Both the position numbers and the translations under genes were made by a program. DNA of 64,000 nucleotides, from positions 1-64,000 of the forward strand of contig CBFHJL010000002.1 in NCBI GenBank assembly GCA_965656195.1. The letters run 5' to 3'. The stretch's first letter is position 1, and every line of letters begins with the position of its first letter. Under the pieces are notes generated by a model that saw nothing but the letters and a program-made list of their open reading frames with translations, was not told the DNA's origin and ran no database searches. The DNA is from Brumimicrobium sp965656195 (lineage in GTDB: Bacteria > Bacteroidota > Bacteroidia > Flavobacteriales_D > Crocinitomicaceae). This document shows positions 44,677 through 53,601 of the stretch, piece by piece.

Positions 44677-45765
44677 TTACTTTCTTTCTAATCTTATAGG
44701 ATCCGCCATGCTAATTGGCTTCTTATTATTTGATTTGAATTTTAGCTTTTCAGATCGACCTTTCTTAAAAATCTTATTACTATTATCCAATCCTTTTCGT
44801 AGTGCTTTCTGTTCTTCTTCAGGCAAATGAATTACATCCTGACAATCTGTTGAACAGCACTCTTCATATTTAGACTTGCATTTCTCACACTGAATAAAGA
44901 GTAGGTGACATGCATCATTGACACAATTTGTGTGTGTATCGCAAGGTTCACCACATTGGTGACAAACAGAAATGATATCTTCTGAAATACGCTCTCCTCG
45001 TCTCTCGTCAAAGACAAAGTTTTTCCCAATGAATTTGTTTTCTATTCCATTAGAGTCGCAATCACGCGCATACTTTATGATTCCACCTTCGAGCTGATGT
45101 ACTTTTTTAAATCCTCTGTGTTTATACCATGCAGAAGCTTTTTCACAACGAATTCCACCCGTACAATACATGACGATATTTTTGTCCTCATTACCTTTCA
45201 AAATCTCATCTTCGATAATTGGAAGTGATTCTCTGAAAGTATCTACATCCGGAGTAATTGCTCCCTTAAAGTGCCCTACTTCAGTTTCATAATGATTCCG
45301 CATGTCTATTAATATAGTATCGGGATCATCAACGATCTTATTAAACTCTTCTGCTTTGAGATGCTTGCCTTTGTCCGTTACATCAAAAGTGTTGTCATTC
45401 AGACCATCAGCGAGAATCTTTTTCCTGATTTTGATCTTGAGTTTTAAAAATGGGAATTCAGCCTCTGACTCATCAACTGCTAAATTCAGTCGAATACCAT
45501 CTAAAAAAGAGATCTGATATAGTTCATTCTTGAATTGCTCGAACTTATCAGCAGGTACTCCGATCTGAGCATTAATGCCTTCCGTCGCGACATATGTTCG
45601 TCCAACAATACCTAAGTTGTTCCACATTTGAAATAAGTGATCTCTAAATACTTGGGGGTTCGGTATTGAGGCATATTGATAAAATGAAACAGTCACGAAT
45701 TTGGTTCCTCGCTCCTTCAATTTCACTACCAACTCCTCCTTGCTCAATTTATTCCACAGTTGCAT
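44677..45765 (-). CDS. trhO: tRNA uridine-34 hydroxylase TrhO (rhodanese family)
   Basis: TrhO makes 5-hydroxyuridine in the tRNA wobble position in an oxygen-dependent reaction. The 362-residue protein has the N-terminal domain (VSFYQYASIPNPQVFRDHLF, then GRTYVATEGINAQIGVP) and a rhodanese domain with the active-site loop MYCTGGIRCEKASAW. A C-terminal Cys-rich part follows (CHQCGEPCDTHTNCVNDACH and CEKCKSKYEECCS), then a basic tail. All parts of the YceA/TrhO family are present. Confidence 0.9.
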   Translation of the reverse strand: MQLWNKLSKEELVVKLKERGTKFVTVSFYQYASIPNPQVFRDHLFQMWNNLGIVGRTYVATEGINAQIGVPADKFEQFKNELYQISFLDGIRLNLAVDESEAEFPFLKLKIKIRKKILADGLNDNTFDVTDKGKHLKAEEFNKIVDDPDTILIDMRNHYETEVGHFKGAITPDVDTFRESLPIIEDEILKGNEDKNIVMYCTGGIRCEKASAWYKHRGFKKVHQLEGGIIKYARDCDSNGIENKFIGKNFVFDERRGERISEDIISVCHQCGEPCDTHTNCVNDACHLLFIQCEKCKSKYEECCSTDCQDVIHLPEEEQKALRKGLDNSNKIFKKGRSEKLKFKSNNKKPISMADPIRLERK

Positions 45766-45912
45766 ACTATGATTTTTTGATTAAAGATGACGCAAAAATA
45801 AGTAATTATCATTAAACCTTTATGAGTAGTCATATTGGCTAACCCCAAAACTGATTTTAATCATTTGTCAAAACAATCTATAAAGAAAGGTTTAGGTTCC
45901 TATAAATGACGA

Positions 45913-45926
45913 GTGACAAATGTTAC
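45913..45926 (+). promoter_or_regulatory. Crp/Fnr-like operator before the sqr-cydAB operon
   Basis: GTGACAAATGTTAC is a near-perfect palindrome with GTGAC and GTTAC arms, like Crp/Fnr-family boxes. It is centred 54 nt before the ATG. If TATTTTAG (45949-45956) is the -7 element, the box is centred at about -43, a typical activator position. A 9-nt inverted repeat CATTTGTCA/TGACAAATG (45862-45870, 45914-45922) overlaps it. Confidence 0.4.
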
Positions 45927-45973
45927 AGTTACATAGCTGAGTCTTACATATTTTAGTAGAAAATATTTACACT

Positions 45974-47227
45974 ATGAAAAAACATTATAGCACCTTAGTA
46001 ATTGGTGGCGGGTCAGGAGGGATTATGATTGCTGCTCAGCTCATTGAAAGAGGACTCGAGAAAGACATAGCCATTATAGAACCATCAAAATTTCATTACT
46101 ATCAACCCGCATGGACTTTAGTCGGTGCCGGGACGTATAACTATGAAGATACAAAAAGACCTATGAGCAGTGTTATGCCGAAAGGTGCTGACTGGATTCA
46201 GCAAAAGGTATCCAAAATACTTCCAGACGAAAACAAAGTGATTCTTGAAGATGGTAACACTATTAGTTATGATTATTTAATGGTTTCACCAGGATTAAAG
46301 TATGACCTCTCTCTAGTTCCAGGTCTTAAAGAAATTCTGGAGGATCCAAACTCTGGTGCCGGCAGTGTGTACACTGATCCAGATAAAGTATGGAAGAATA
46401 TCAATGAATTTAAAGGAGGTATAGCTCTGTTTACTCAGCCAACAACTCCTATCAAGTGTGGAGGGGCTCCACAAAAGATAATGTATTTGGCAGAAGCTGT
46501 ATTCAAAAAACAAGCAAAGCGAGAAAATACAAAGGTTGTCTTTGCAACAAATGGAGGTGTAATCTTCGGTGTTAAACCGATAAAAGAAACCTTAATGAAG
46601 GTCGTGGATCGAAAAAACATCAATCTTAAATTTGGTCATCAATTGGCTGAAATTGATCCTAAAGAGAAAATTGCTTGGTATAAACTGGGAGATAATAAAG
46701 GAGAATATAATGATTTAGGTATTGAAATGTTGGAAAAAGACGGGATGGTTGGAATCAAATACGATTTTTTACACACAGCACCTCCATCCGTAGCGCCTGA
46801 ATTTGTAAAAGAAGCTGGTTTAACGAATGATGCGGGTTGGATGGATGTCGATCAATACTCTCTGCAACATAAGAAATACAAAAATATATTCGGAATAGGA
46901 GATGTTGCGGCATTACCTACGGCAAAAACAGGTGCTGCAATTAGGAAGCAAGTTCCTGTAGTGATTGATAACCTAGAGAAGTTGAAAAAGGGTAATGAGA
47001 AATTCGATAAAAAGTACAATGGTTATTCATCTTGTCCTTTAGTAACGGATTACGGTAAAATGGTGTTGGCAGAGTTTGATTATGAAGGTAACTTCACTCC
47101 TGATCCAAAACTAAAGTGGATGTTGATAGGAGACAGTTCGAAAGAACATTGGCGCTTATGGATGCTTAAGAAGTATGGTCTTCCTTACCTTTACTGGAAC
47201 AAAATGATGAAAGGAAAAGACGTTTAA
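45974..47227 (+). CDS. sqr: Sulfide:quinone oxidoreductase, type II
   Basis: This FAD enzyme oxidises sulfide and passes electrons to quinone at the membrane. The 417-residue protein has the FAD motif VIGGGSGGIMIAAQL (GGGSGG at 10-15). The two redox cysteines are Cys162 in TPIKCGGAPQKIMYL and Cys354 in YSSCPLVTDYGK, both as in the type II (mitochondrial-like) group, and a FGIGDVAALP FAD-binding segment lies near 305-315. It is followed after 10 nt by cytochrome bd oxidase genes, so electrons from sulfide can go through quinol to a sulfide-tolerant oxidase. Confidence 0.9.
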   Translation: MKKHYSTLVIGGGSGGIMIAAQLIERGLEKDIAIIEPSKFHYYQPAWTLVGAGTYNYEDTKRPMSSVMPKGADWIQQKVSKILPDENKVILEDGNTISYDYLMVSPGLKYDLSLVPGLKEILEDPNSGAGSVYTDPDKVWKNINEFKGGIALFTQPTTPIKCGGAPQKIMYLAEAVFKKQAKRENTKVVFATNGGVIFGVKPIKETLMKVVDRKNINLKFGHQLAEIDPKEKIAWYKLGDNKGEYNDLGIEMLEKDGMVGIKYDFLHTAPPSVAPEFVKEAGLTNDAGWMDVDQYSLQHKKYKNIFGIGDVAALPTAKTGAAIRKQVPVVIDNLEKLKKGNEKFDKKYNGYSSCPLVTDYGKMVLAEFDYEGNFTPDPKLKWMLIGDSSKEHWRLWMLKKYGLPYLYWNKMMKGKDV

Positions 47228-47237
47228 TTCGAGTAAG

Positions 47238-48536
47238 ATGGAAAATATAGAGTTTGCGAGGTTACAGATGGCGTTAACATTAGTGTTTCACATCGTTTTC
47301 GCTGCAGTAGGGATGGTAATGCCATTTTTTATGGTAGTTGCACATAGAAAATGGATTAAAACACGTGATGAAGTTTATTTACGTTTGACTAAGGCTTGGC
47401 AACGAGGTGTTGCTATATTTTTTGTAATTGGAGCGGTCTCAGGAACCGCTCTTTCTTTTCAGCTTGGGTTATTGTGGCCAGAGTTTATGAAGCATGCTGG
47501 TCCAATCTTTGGAATGCCATTTTCTTTAGAGGGTGCGGCATTCTTTGTAGAGGCCATTGCTTTTGGTTTTTACATATATGGTTGGAATAACTTGAAAGAG
47601 AAGTTTCATTGGTGGATGGGCGTCTTGATTGGAGTCTCAGGTGTGACTTCTGGAATACTCGTGGTTGCGGCTAATGCATGGATGAACTCTCCTGCTGGAT
47701 TTGACTTTGTTAACGGCGAATATGTGAATATTGACCCAATTGCGGCCATGTTTAATGACGCTTGGTTTACACAATCTCTTCATATGACGTTGGCCGCATT
47801 TACTGCTACTGGGTTTGCCGTTGCGGGAATTCATGCGTTTCAAGTTTGGAGAAAAAGGAATGTAGAACTTCATAAAAAAGCATTTAGAATAGCCGTGACT
47901 TTTGGTGCTATTGCAGCAATTCTTCAGCCATTAAGTGGTGATTTGTCTGCCAAAGATATTGCTGAGCGACAACCTGCTAAGTTGGCGGCCCTTGAAGCAC
48001 ATTATGATACGGAAAAGGGAGCGCCATTGTACATAGGTGGTATAGTCAATGAGGAAGAACAAACCGTAGATTATAAGATAGAAATACCTAATGCGCTTTC
48101 GTTTTTAGCATTTGGTGATTTTGATGCTGAAGTTAAAGGTCTGAACGATTTTCCTGAAGATGAAAGACCGCCAGTTGCCATAACGCACTATGCATTCCAA
48201 ATTATGGTTGGCTTGGGTATGCTATTAATGTTGGCAGGCGTTATCTTTTTCATAGCACGTAAAAAGACAAAATGGATGCGCTCTCAAAAATTCTGGCTCT
48301 TCTTTACTCTTTTAGCTCCTTTAGGATTTATAGCGTTAGAAGCAGGCTGGATTGTAACCGAAGTAGGAAGACAACCTTGGATCATTCATGGAGTGATGAA
48401 AACAGCTGATGCTGTTACGCCAATGCCTGGATTGCAGTATAGTTTCTATATGTACCTTGTATTGTATAGTATCTTATCTTTTGTTGCAATCTTTTTAATG
48501 AATCGTCAAATTAAAGCTTTGAACAGCACAAAATAA
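47238..48536 (+). CDS. cydA: Cytochrome bd ubiquinol oxidase subunit I
   Basis: CydA carries the hemes and the quinol site of the high-affinity bd oxidase. The 432-residue membrane protein begins with ARLQMALTLVFHIVFAAVGM (His ligand region) and has GAVSGTALSFQLGLLWPEFM, EGAAFFVEAIAFGFYIYGW and the C-terminal GWIVTEVGRQPWIIHGVM motif. The Q-loop is short. It is followed by cydB after 6 nt. Confidence 0.95.
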   Translation: MENIEFARLQMALTLVFHIVFAAVGMVMPFFMVVAHRKWIKTRDEVYLRLTKAWQRGVAIFFVIGAVSGTALSFQLGLLWPEFMKHAGPIFGMPFSLEGAAFFVEAIAFGFYIYGWNNLKEKFHWWMGVLIGVSGVTSGILVVAANAWMNSPAGFDFVNGEYVNIDPIAAMFNDAWFTQSLHMTLAAFTATGFAVAGIHAFQVWRKRNVELHKKAFRIAVTFGAIAAILQPLSGDLSAKDIAERQPAKLAALEAHYDTEKGAPLYIGGIVNEEEQTVDYKIEIPNALSFLAFGDFDAEVKGLNDFPEDERPPVAITHYAFQIMVGLGMLLMLAGVIFFIARKKTKWMRSQKFWLFFTLLAPLGFIALEAGWIVTEVGRQPWIIHGVMKTADAVTPMPGLQYSFYMYLVLYSILSFVAIFLMNRQIKALNSTK

Positions 48537-48542
48537 AATCAT

Positions 48543-49595
48543 ATGTTGTACGTAGTATTGTTCTTCTTGTTTTTTGCAGTTCTGCTCTATACATTGCTTG
48601 GTGGAGCAGATTTTGGAGCAGGAATTTTGGAGAGTTTTTCGTCTAAAAAGAATCGAGAAATTAATCGAGATGTAATTTATCGCGTAATTGGACCGGTTTG
48701 GGAAACGAATCATGTTTGGCTTATCATCGTAATCGTCGTTCTCTGGGTAGGTTTCCCTATTTACTTTAATGCAATTTCAATATACCTTCACATTCCATTG
48801 ACTCTAATGTTACTCGGAATAACTATACGCGGAATAGCTTTTGTATTTAGACATTATGATGCGATTAAAGATGCTAAAACACAACGAATCTATAATGCAA
48901 TGTTTAGAATTGGAAGTGTTATCACTCCTGTTTTTATTGGAATGACCTTCGGCGCTTTAGTGAGCGGAGATATCGAATTGATCAATGAAGGGGCTAACCA
49001 AAGTTTTGCTTCGGTATATGTTTCAAGTTGGTTCAATATATTTTCGGTGCTTATTGGGGTGTTTTTTGCTGCATTGTGTGCTTTCTTGGCTGCTGTATTC
49101 TTAATAGGAGAAACAGATGGAGCAATTCGAAAAATGTATGCACGTAAAGCCAATATTGCAGTTTTGGCACTTGTGACAATTGGTTTTTCTACGTTAATGT
49201 ATGGGTATTTTACCAATCGTGTTTTTGTATTAGACTTTATTACGAATACCTATTCTATAGGTGCTGTAGTACTATCTGGTATAATTATGATCCCGCTGCG
49301 TCAATCAATTGCGAAAAGAGCAAGGGTGAGAACGAGAAGTTTAGCTGCAATTCAGGTTATTCTTATATTGTTTGCTGCTTTGATAGCACATTTTCCAAAC
49401 TTTATTATCACAACAACTAAAGAGTTGAGCTTATTAGATAGTACTGCTCCTGAATCTGTTATTACCGTTATTGGTGGGACACTGATCGTTGGTGGTTTAA
49501 TCATTTTGCCAGGGGTATTTCATCTTTTCAAGGCTTTTGATATGATAAAATCATTTAAAAAACCTAAAAAAGTAACCGACAGTATTGATAAGTAA
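48543..49595 (+). CDS. cydB: Cytochrome bd ubiquinol oxidase subunit II
   Basis: The 350-residue CydB has eight to nine helices, with the family segments LLGGADFGAGILE near the start, IGPVWETNHVWLIIVIV at about 50-66 and GIAFVFRHYD at about 97. It completes the bd oxidase. The cydDC assembly genes are not in the window. Confidence 0.94.
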   Translation: MLYVVLFFLFFAVLLYTLLGGADFGAGILESFSSKKNREINRDVIYRVIGPVWETNHVWLIIVIVVLWVGFPIYFNAISIYLHIPLTLMLLGITIRGIAFVFRHYDAIKDAKTQRIYNAMFRIGSVITPVFIGMTFGALVSGDIELINEGANQSFASVYVSSWFNIFSVLIGVFFAALCAFLAAVFLIGETDGAIRKMYARKANIAVLALVTIGFSTLMYGYFTNRVFVLDFITNTYSIGAVVLSGIIMIPLRQSIAKRARVRTRSLAAIQVILILFAALIAHFPNFIITTTKELSLLDSTAPESVITVIGGTLIVGGLIILPGVFHLFKAFDMIKSFKKPKKVTDSIDK

Positions 49596-49601
49596 TATAG
49601 T

Positions 49602-50009
49602 TTAAGAATGGATGGTTAAAACGATATTTCGAGCCCCTCCATGATTTCTAAACTCGCATAAATAAATCCCTTGCCATGTTCCAAGATTTAGCCTACCATT
49701 GGTAATAGGAATGGTAACTGAGGATCCAACCATGGATGACTTTATGTGGGCCGGCATATCATCAGGGCCTTCGAAAGTGTGCTCATAGAAGGGTTCGTTT
49801 TCTTTTACGATATGATTAAAGGATGATTCTAAATCTGTTCTAACCGTTGGATCTGCATTTTCATTAATTGTTAACCCAGCCGAGGTATGTTGGATAAATA
49901 CATTAAGCATTCCCTTTTCCGGTAAATCGATAAGATCAATGATTTGATTCGTAATAAGGTGAAAACCTCTCGAGAATTCAGGTAATCGTATTGTTTTTTG
50001 ATGGATCAT
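49602..50009 (-). CDS. YjbQ-family protein (secondary thiamine-phosphate synthase-like)
   Basis: This 135-residue protein is a full-length YjbQ/UPF0047 member. Motifs include VFIQHTSAGLTINENADPTVRTDL, the His-containing HTFEGPDDMPAHIKSSMVGSS and LGTWQGIYLCEFRNHGG. The physiological role is uncertain; weak thiamine-phosphate synthase activity has been reported for the family. It is followed on the same strand by the membrane glycosyltransferase-like gene 18 nt upstream. Confidence 0.9.
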   Translation of the reverse strand: MIHQKTIRLPEFSRGFHLITNQIIDLIDLPEKGMLNVFIQHTSAGLTINENADPTVRTDLESSFNHIVKENEPFYEHTFEGPDDMPAHIKSSMVGSSVTIPITNGRLNLGTWQGIYLCEFRNHGGARNIVLTIHS

Positions 50010-50027
50010 TTCAAGTGCTTTATTAAT

Positions 50028-51866
50028 TTATTTCGGCTCAAAAGCTTTTATAACAAGATCATCTATAAAAATAGATGAATCGCTTCGGTGCCAAAATTGA
50101 ACAGTTAATTTATCCTCGTCTGTCCTTGTTTCTGGAGTCAAATAAATCATTTCGATTTCGCTCCATTGATGAATCGGTAAATTTATTAGAGATTTTTTCT
50201 CCCATTTATACACGGCATTCTTGTAGTCAAAACTTGAAGTTAGGAGCGTCGGATTATTATTCTCTTGTTTTGTTTTATAAACTTTAGCTGTGATTTGTAT
50301 AAATACATGGTCCTTATCTGTTATTTCGTTATAGGGTATTTTGAAAGGTGGCGTGTAAATGCTCTGGCCATTCAATTCAAATGATTTATTGCCAGTAAAA
50401 GAGTACTCGGATCTCGTTCCTGGCATATATTCAAAGCTCGTCTCATATATTACGCGTTCGGAGTATTTGCTTTCATTCTTATAATCTATGTTTTGCCAAT
50501 TGAACCTATCGATCAACAATAATTCGGTTTTTAAATTTTTATCCTGACTTAGTGAGCCGAATGAAGCAAAATAGTATTCTTTGGTCATTCCATCCCCAGG
50601 AATCACTCCATAGTAATATTGCATTGTTTGGAAAATGTTCAGGAATGTTAAAGTAGAAAAAACTGCACCTACAATGACCCTTAATGTATTTCCTTTTGAC
50701 CAAAGATATTGTAAAAGATGGCCCAGTGGTATACTCATAATAACCATTGATGGAATGAGCGCTCTTTGACTGAAGGAAGTTGCGTACCACCAGCATGACC
50801 AACTAGAGACTAAATACAAATTCAGGATGAAGAAGGTGAACAAAGGAATGAATAGCTTTCTATCCTTTCTGTACAGCACAATAAATCCGAGTGTGGCCAA
50901 TAACATCAATGGAGTATAGACGTACCATCCTTTTCGAAAACTAAAAAGTGTATCTAGTGTATGCGGTGCTAGAAAGTCTAGGCCTTCAGCGGGATTACCA
51001 TAATCAGTAAAAAGGAAGTGGCCCGTTTTTATCTTCCAATAAATGAGTTGAATACTGCCTATAACAATAATAATTAATGTGAAGATGATAAGCTGCTTCA
51101 GATGTTTTTTGAAAAATGATTTTCTGGACTCTTTAGATCGATAGGGCCATAAGAGAGGAATGAATAAACATACTATCTCAGTGGGTCGAGTGAGAATCAT
51201 AAGTCCACAAACTAAACCAAGCAGTAGAATAGTTTTAAGCTGTTGTCTATCATACCATTTAATAGTGAGCCAAATAATTAAAGTGTATCCTGTGAAAAGC
51301 AGGTTATGACTCATTGCGTTTTGTCCGTAAAAAGTCACGTGCATTAGATAGTTTGTACCAAACACAATCAAAGTTAGCAGGACGAATGAAAGAATACTAT
51401 TGAAGAAACACCTTAGAACCTTGAAAAGGAAGTAAACACCAATGAGTGCATACGTCAGAGAGCCGATAAACACCCCGATCTGATATGGAGCGGAAAATCC
51501 ATCTGCGGGATAATCTGTAAATTGAGCTATGAGGTGGGAAATCATAAAAAATGGAGCGTAACAAACAGCCCAGCCAGATGTGTATTTCATGACAAAGCCA
51601 CCGTCATTTAACGTTTGAATTTGATATAAGGTCTCACTGGTTGAGTATGTAGATTTTATGTTTTGTAAAAAATCAATAGCATCTTGCGAATTTCCATCTA
51701 CAATAAATGTGAGCGGTAAATAAATGTAATATCCAAAAACATCGTAGGTGATTGTATTCGACGGATAGAAGTAGATACTGTTGATCACTATAAATGACAA
51801 CAGCATTAAAAATAATATTTTTATAGGTCGTTGAAGTTTGGAAACCATAGTTTTAGTAGATATCAA
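50028..51866 (-). CDS. PMT/GT39-like multispan membrane protein
   Basis: This 612-residue protein has about 11-12 predicted helices over residues 15-440 and a soluble beta-rich C-terminus (about 455-612) that resembles a carbohydrate-binding sandwich (SIFIDDLVIKAF at the end). The first extracytoplasmic loop (TITYDVFGYYIYLPLTFIVDG) includes an Asp where GT-C glycosyltransferases have a catalytic acid. I infer a lipid-linked-sugar transferase. The substrate is unknown. ATG 51848 is a second possible start. It overlaps the deaminase gene by 4 nt. Confidence 0.6.
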   Translation of the reverse strand: MISTKTMVSKLQRPIKILFLMLLSFIVINSIYFYPSNTITYDVFGYYIYLPLTFIVDGNSQDAIDFLQNIKSTYSTSETLYQIQTLNDGGFVMKYTSGWAVCYAPFFMISHLIAQFTDYPADGFSAPYQIGVFIGSLTYALIGVYFLFKVLRCFFNSILSFVLLTLIVFGTNYLMHVTFYGQNAMSHNLLFTGYTLIIWLTIKWYDRQQLKTILLLGLVCGLMILTRPTEIVCLFIPLLWPYRSKESRKSFFKKHLKQLIIFTLIIIVIGSIQLIYWKIKTGHFLFTDYGNPAEGLDFLAPHTLDTLFSFRKGWYVYTPLMLLATLGFIVLYRKDRKLFIPLFTFFILNLYLVSSWSCWWYATSFSQRALIPSMVIMSIPLGHLLQYLWSKGNTLRVIVGAVFSTLTFLNIFQTMQYYYGVIPGDGMTKEYYFASFGSLSQDKNLKTELLLIDRFNWQNIDYKNESKYSERVIYETSFEYMPGTRSEYSFTGNKSFELNGQSIYTPPFKIPYNEITDKDHVFIQITAKVYKTKQENNNPTLLTSSFDYKNAVYKWEKKSLINLPIHQWSEIEMIYLTPETRTDEDKLTVQFWHRSDSSIFIDDLVIKAFEPK

Positions 51867-52336
51867 TATTCTGATTTGGCTTCAAATTCATCCCATTTTT
51901 TAAATGATTGTTTCGCTTCTTGTCTCATGAATTGATCCGTTTCGAGTTTTCTATCTTTATAATTAAGCTCTATCTCTTTATATATAAATGCATCGTCAAA
52001 TCCGCTATCTGCAGCATCCTTTTTATTCGCTGCAAAGTGTAATTTGTCTAGTCGTGCCCAATAAATTGCTCCCAAGCACATTGGGCAAGGTTCACATGAT
52101 GAAAATATTTGACAACCAGATAAGTCATAAGTAGACAGTTTTTTACAAGCTTGACGAATTGCGTTTACTTCCGCATGGGCAGTAGGGTCATTATCATTAG
52201 TTACACTATTCGCACTCTCTGCGATAATATCTCCGTTTTTTACGATAATTGCACCAAATGGACCTCCACCTCGCTCTACATTTTTCGTAGCTAACTCAAT
52301 AGCCTTAGCCATATAATCTTTGTATTCAGATGTCAT
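51863..52336 (-). CDS. Nucleoside/guanine deaminase (CDA family)
   Basis: This cytoplasmic zinc deaminase has 157 residues. The zinc motifs are HAEVNAI (His and Glu) and SCEPCPMCLGAIYWA (two Cys), and the C-terminal ...DEFEAKSEY tail resembles guanine deaminases of the GuaD type rather than tRNA adenosine deaminase TadA. The exact base is not provable from the motifs. It precedes the PMT-like gene on the same transcript. Confidence 0.85.
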   Translation of the reverse strand: MTSEYKDYMAKAIELATKNVERGGGPFGAIIVKNGDIIAESANSVTNDNDPTAHAEVNAIRQACKKLSTYDLSGCQIFSSCEPCPMCLGAIYWARLDKLHFAANKKDAADSGFDDAFIYKEIELNYKDRKLETDQFMRQEAKQSFKKWDEFEAKSEY

Positions 52337-52447
52337 ATTGATAGACTTTTAGTAAATGTAGAAAAATATGATAATTCAATGAGTAGAATTATGTCCATTC
52401 TTTATCATATTTTTGGATTGTAAAATTCCCCTCAAGTCATTCAAATT

Positions 52448-53590
52448 CTAGTGGGAATGACCTCCTGTATTTTCACCTTCAGCTTGGATGAGGTCAAAAG
52501 CTCCATTTAATAGAAAGAAGTGATCTTTCTGTTTAGTATCTATTGATACCCATCCAGGCTTTTTTTGGAGTGCTTTTACTTCTGTTCTTTCAAAATGTAC
52601 CTCTCCGTTGTGCTTATCTTTTTGAATCAATGCATAGTTAATACCATCTAATTCAGTGACAGCCGTTGCTGGTATGGCATAAAGTGAGTCAGAATTCACA
52701 TTTATAGTTCCGTTTACATAAGCACCAATAATCATGTGGTCAGGAACTGAATCTGGATGAGCATGTACTAGAACTCTTCGGTCTTCCTTAACCTCAGCAC
52801 CAATCCTGTAAATTTTTGCTGTTAACTCCCCATCTGAATTGCCATGCATACCAAAAGTTAACGACTGACCCTCAGATAGTCGAGCAACGTCTTTAGCAAA
52901 AACTTGTAACTCCAGGTGAATATGATCTGGATCAACTAACGACATAAGTTGCTTGTCATTTCCAACCCATTCGCCGGTTGTTGCATTTACTGAAGATATT
53001 ATCCCATTTGCAGGAGCAAGAACAGGATAGCTTCTACTAATTCTGCCTGACTTCACATTTTCTGGAGAAAGATTAATTAAAATTAACTGTCCTTTTAAAC
53101 TTTCTACTTGAGCAGCAATAGAATTAAATTTACTTTTTGAAGAAATAAACTCCTTCTTGGATACAACATTGTCCTCGTATAGTTTTTTCAAACGCTCATA
53201 TTCCTGTTCAAGATATTCTTTCTCACTTTCAGCTTTAAGATATTTTTCCTGAAGCTCCAGTATTCCTTGATGTTCAATAGTGGCTATTACCTGGCCTTTT
53301 TTAACGTGATCACCAACAATCACATTGATCTTTTTTATATAACCAGCGATGTAATTACTTATCACATATCTATTGGAGGGAGGTAAATCTACAACCCCAG
53401 TAAAATTAACTGATGTATTGAAAGAACGAAAAACAGGTTTGCCTATTTTGTATTCATTGATCTCCAATTGCTCTGAGGTTAGAACAAGTTCGTGAGTACT
53501 TTCAGTTTCGTTCGAATGCTGGTTTTTGTCCTCGTTTTGATTACATGAGGCAAGGAGACCTATTATAGAAATAAATATTAATCTTTTCAT
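52448..53590 (-). CDS. RND efflux adaptor (CusB/CzcB-type)
   Basis: This 380-residue lipoprotein adaptor has lipobox LLASC. It has lipoyl-type halves (GYIKKINVIVGDHVKKGQVIATIEH and YPVLAPANGIISSVNATTGEWV), a coiled coil at about 120-175, a barrel domain and a C-terminal membrane-proximal domain. It ends with a His-rich NTGGHSH tail, common in metal efflux. It lies 11 nt downstream of the CzcA-TolC fusion gene and should form the tripartite pump with it. Confidence 0.9.
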   Translation of the reverse strand: MKRLIFISIIGLLASCNQNEDKNQHSNETESTHELVLTSEQLEINEYKIGKPVFRSFNTSVNFTGVVDLPPSNRYVISNYIAGYIKKINVIVGDHVKKGQVIATIEHQGILELQEKYLKAESEKEYLEQEYERLKKLYEDNVVSKKEFISSKSKFNSIAAQVESLKGQLILINLSPENVKSGRISRSYPVLAPANGIISSVNATTGEWVGNDKQLMSLVDPDHIHLELQVFAKDVARLSEGQSLTFGMHGNSDGELTAKIYRIGAEVKEDRRVLVHAHPDSVPDHMIIGAYVNGTINVNSDSLYAIPATAVTELDGINYALIQKDKHNGEVHFERTEVKALQKKPGWVSIDTKQKDHFFLLNGAFDLIQAEGENTGGHSH

Positions 53591-53601
53591 TGTGCTAATA
53601 A

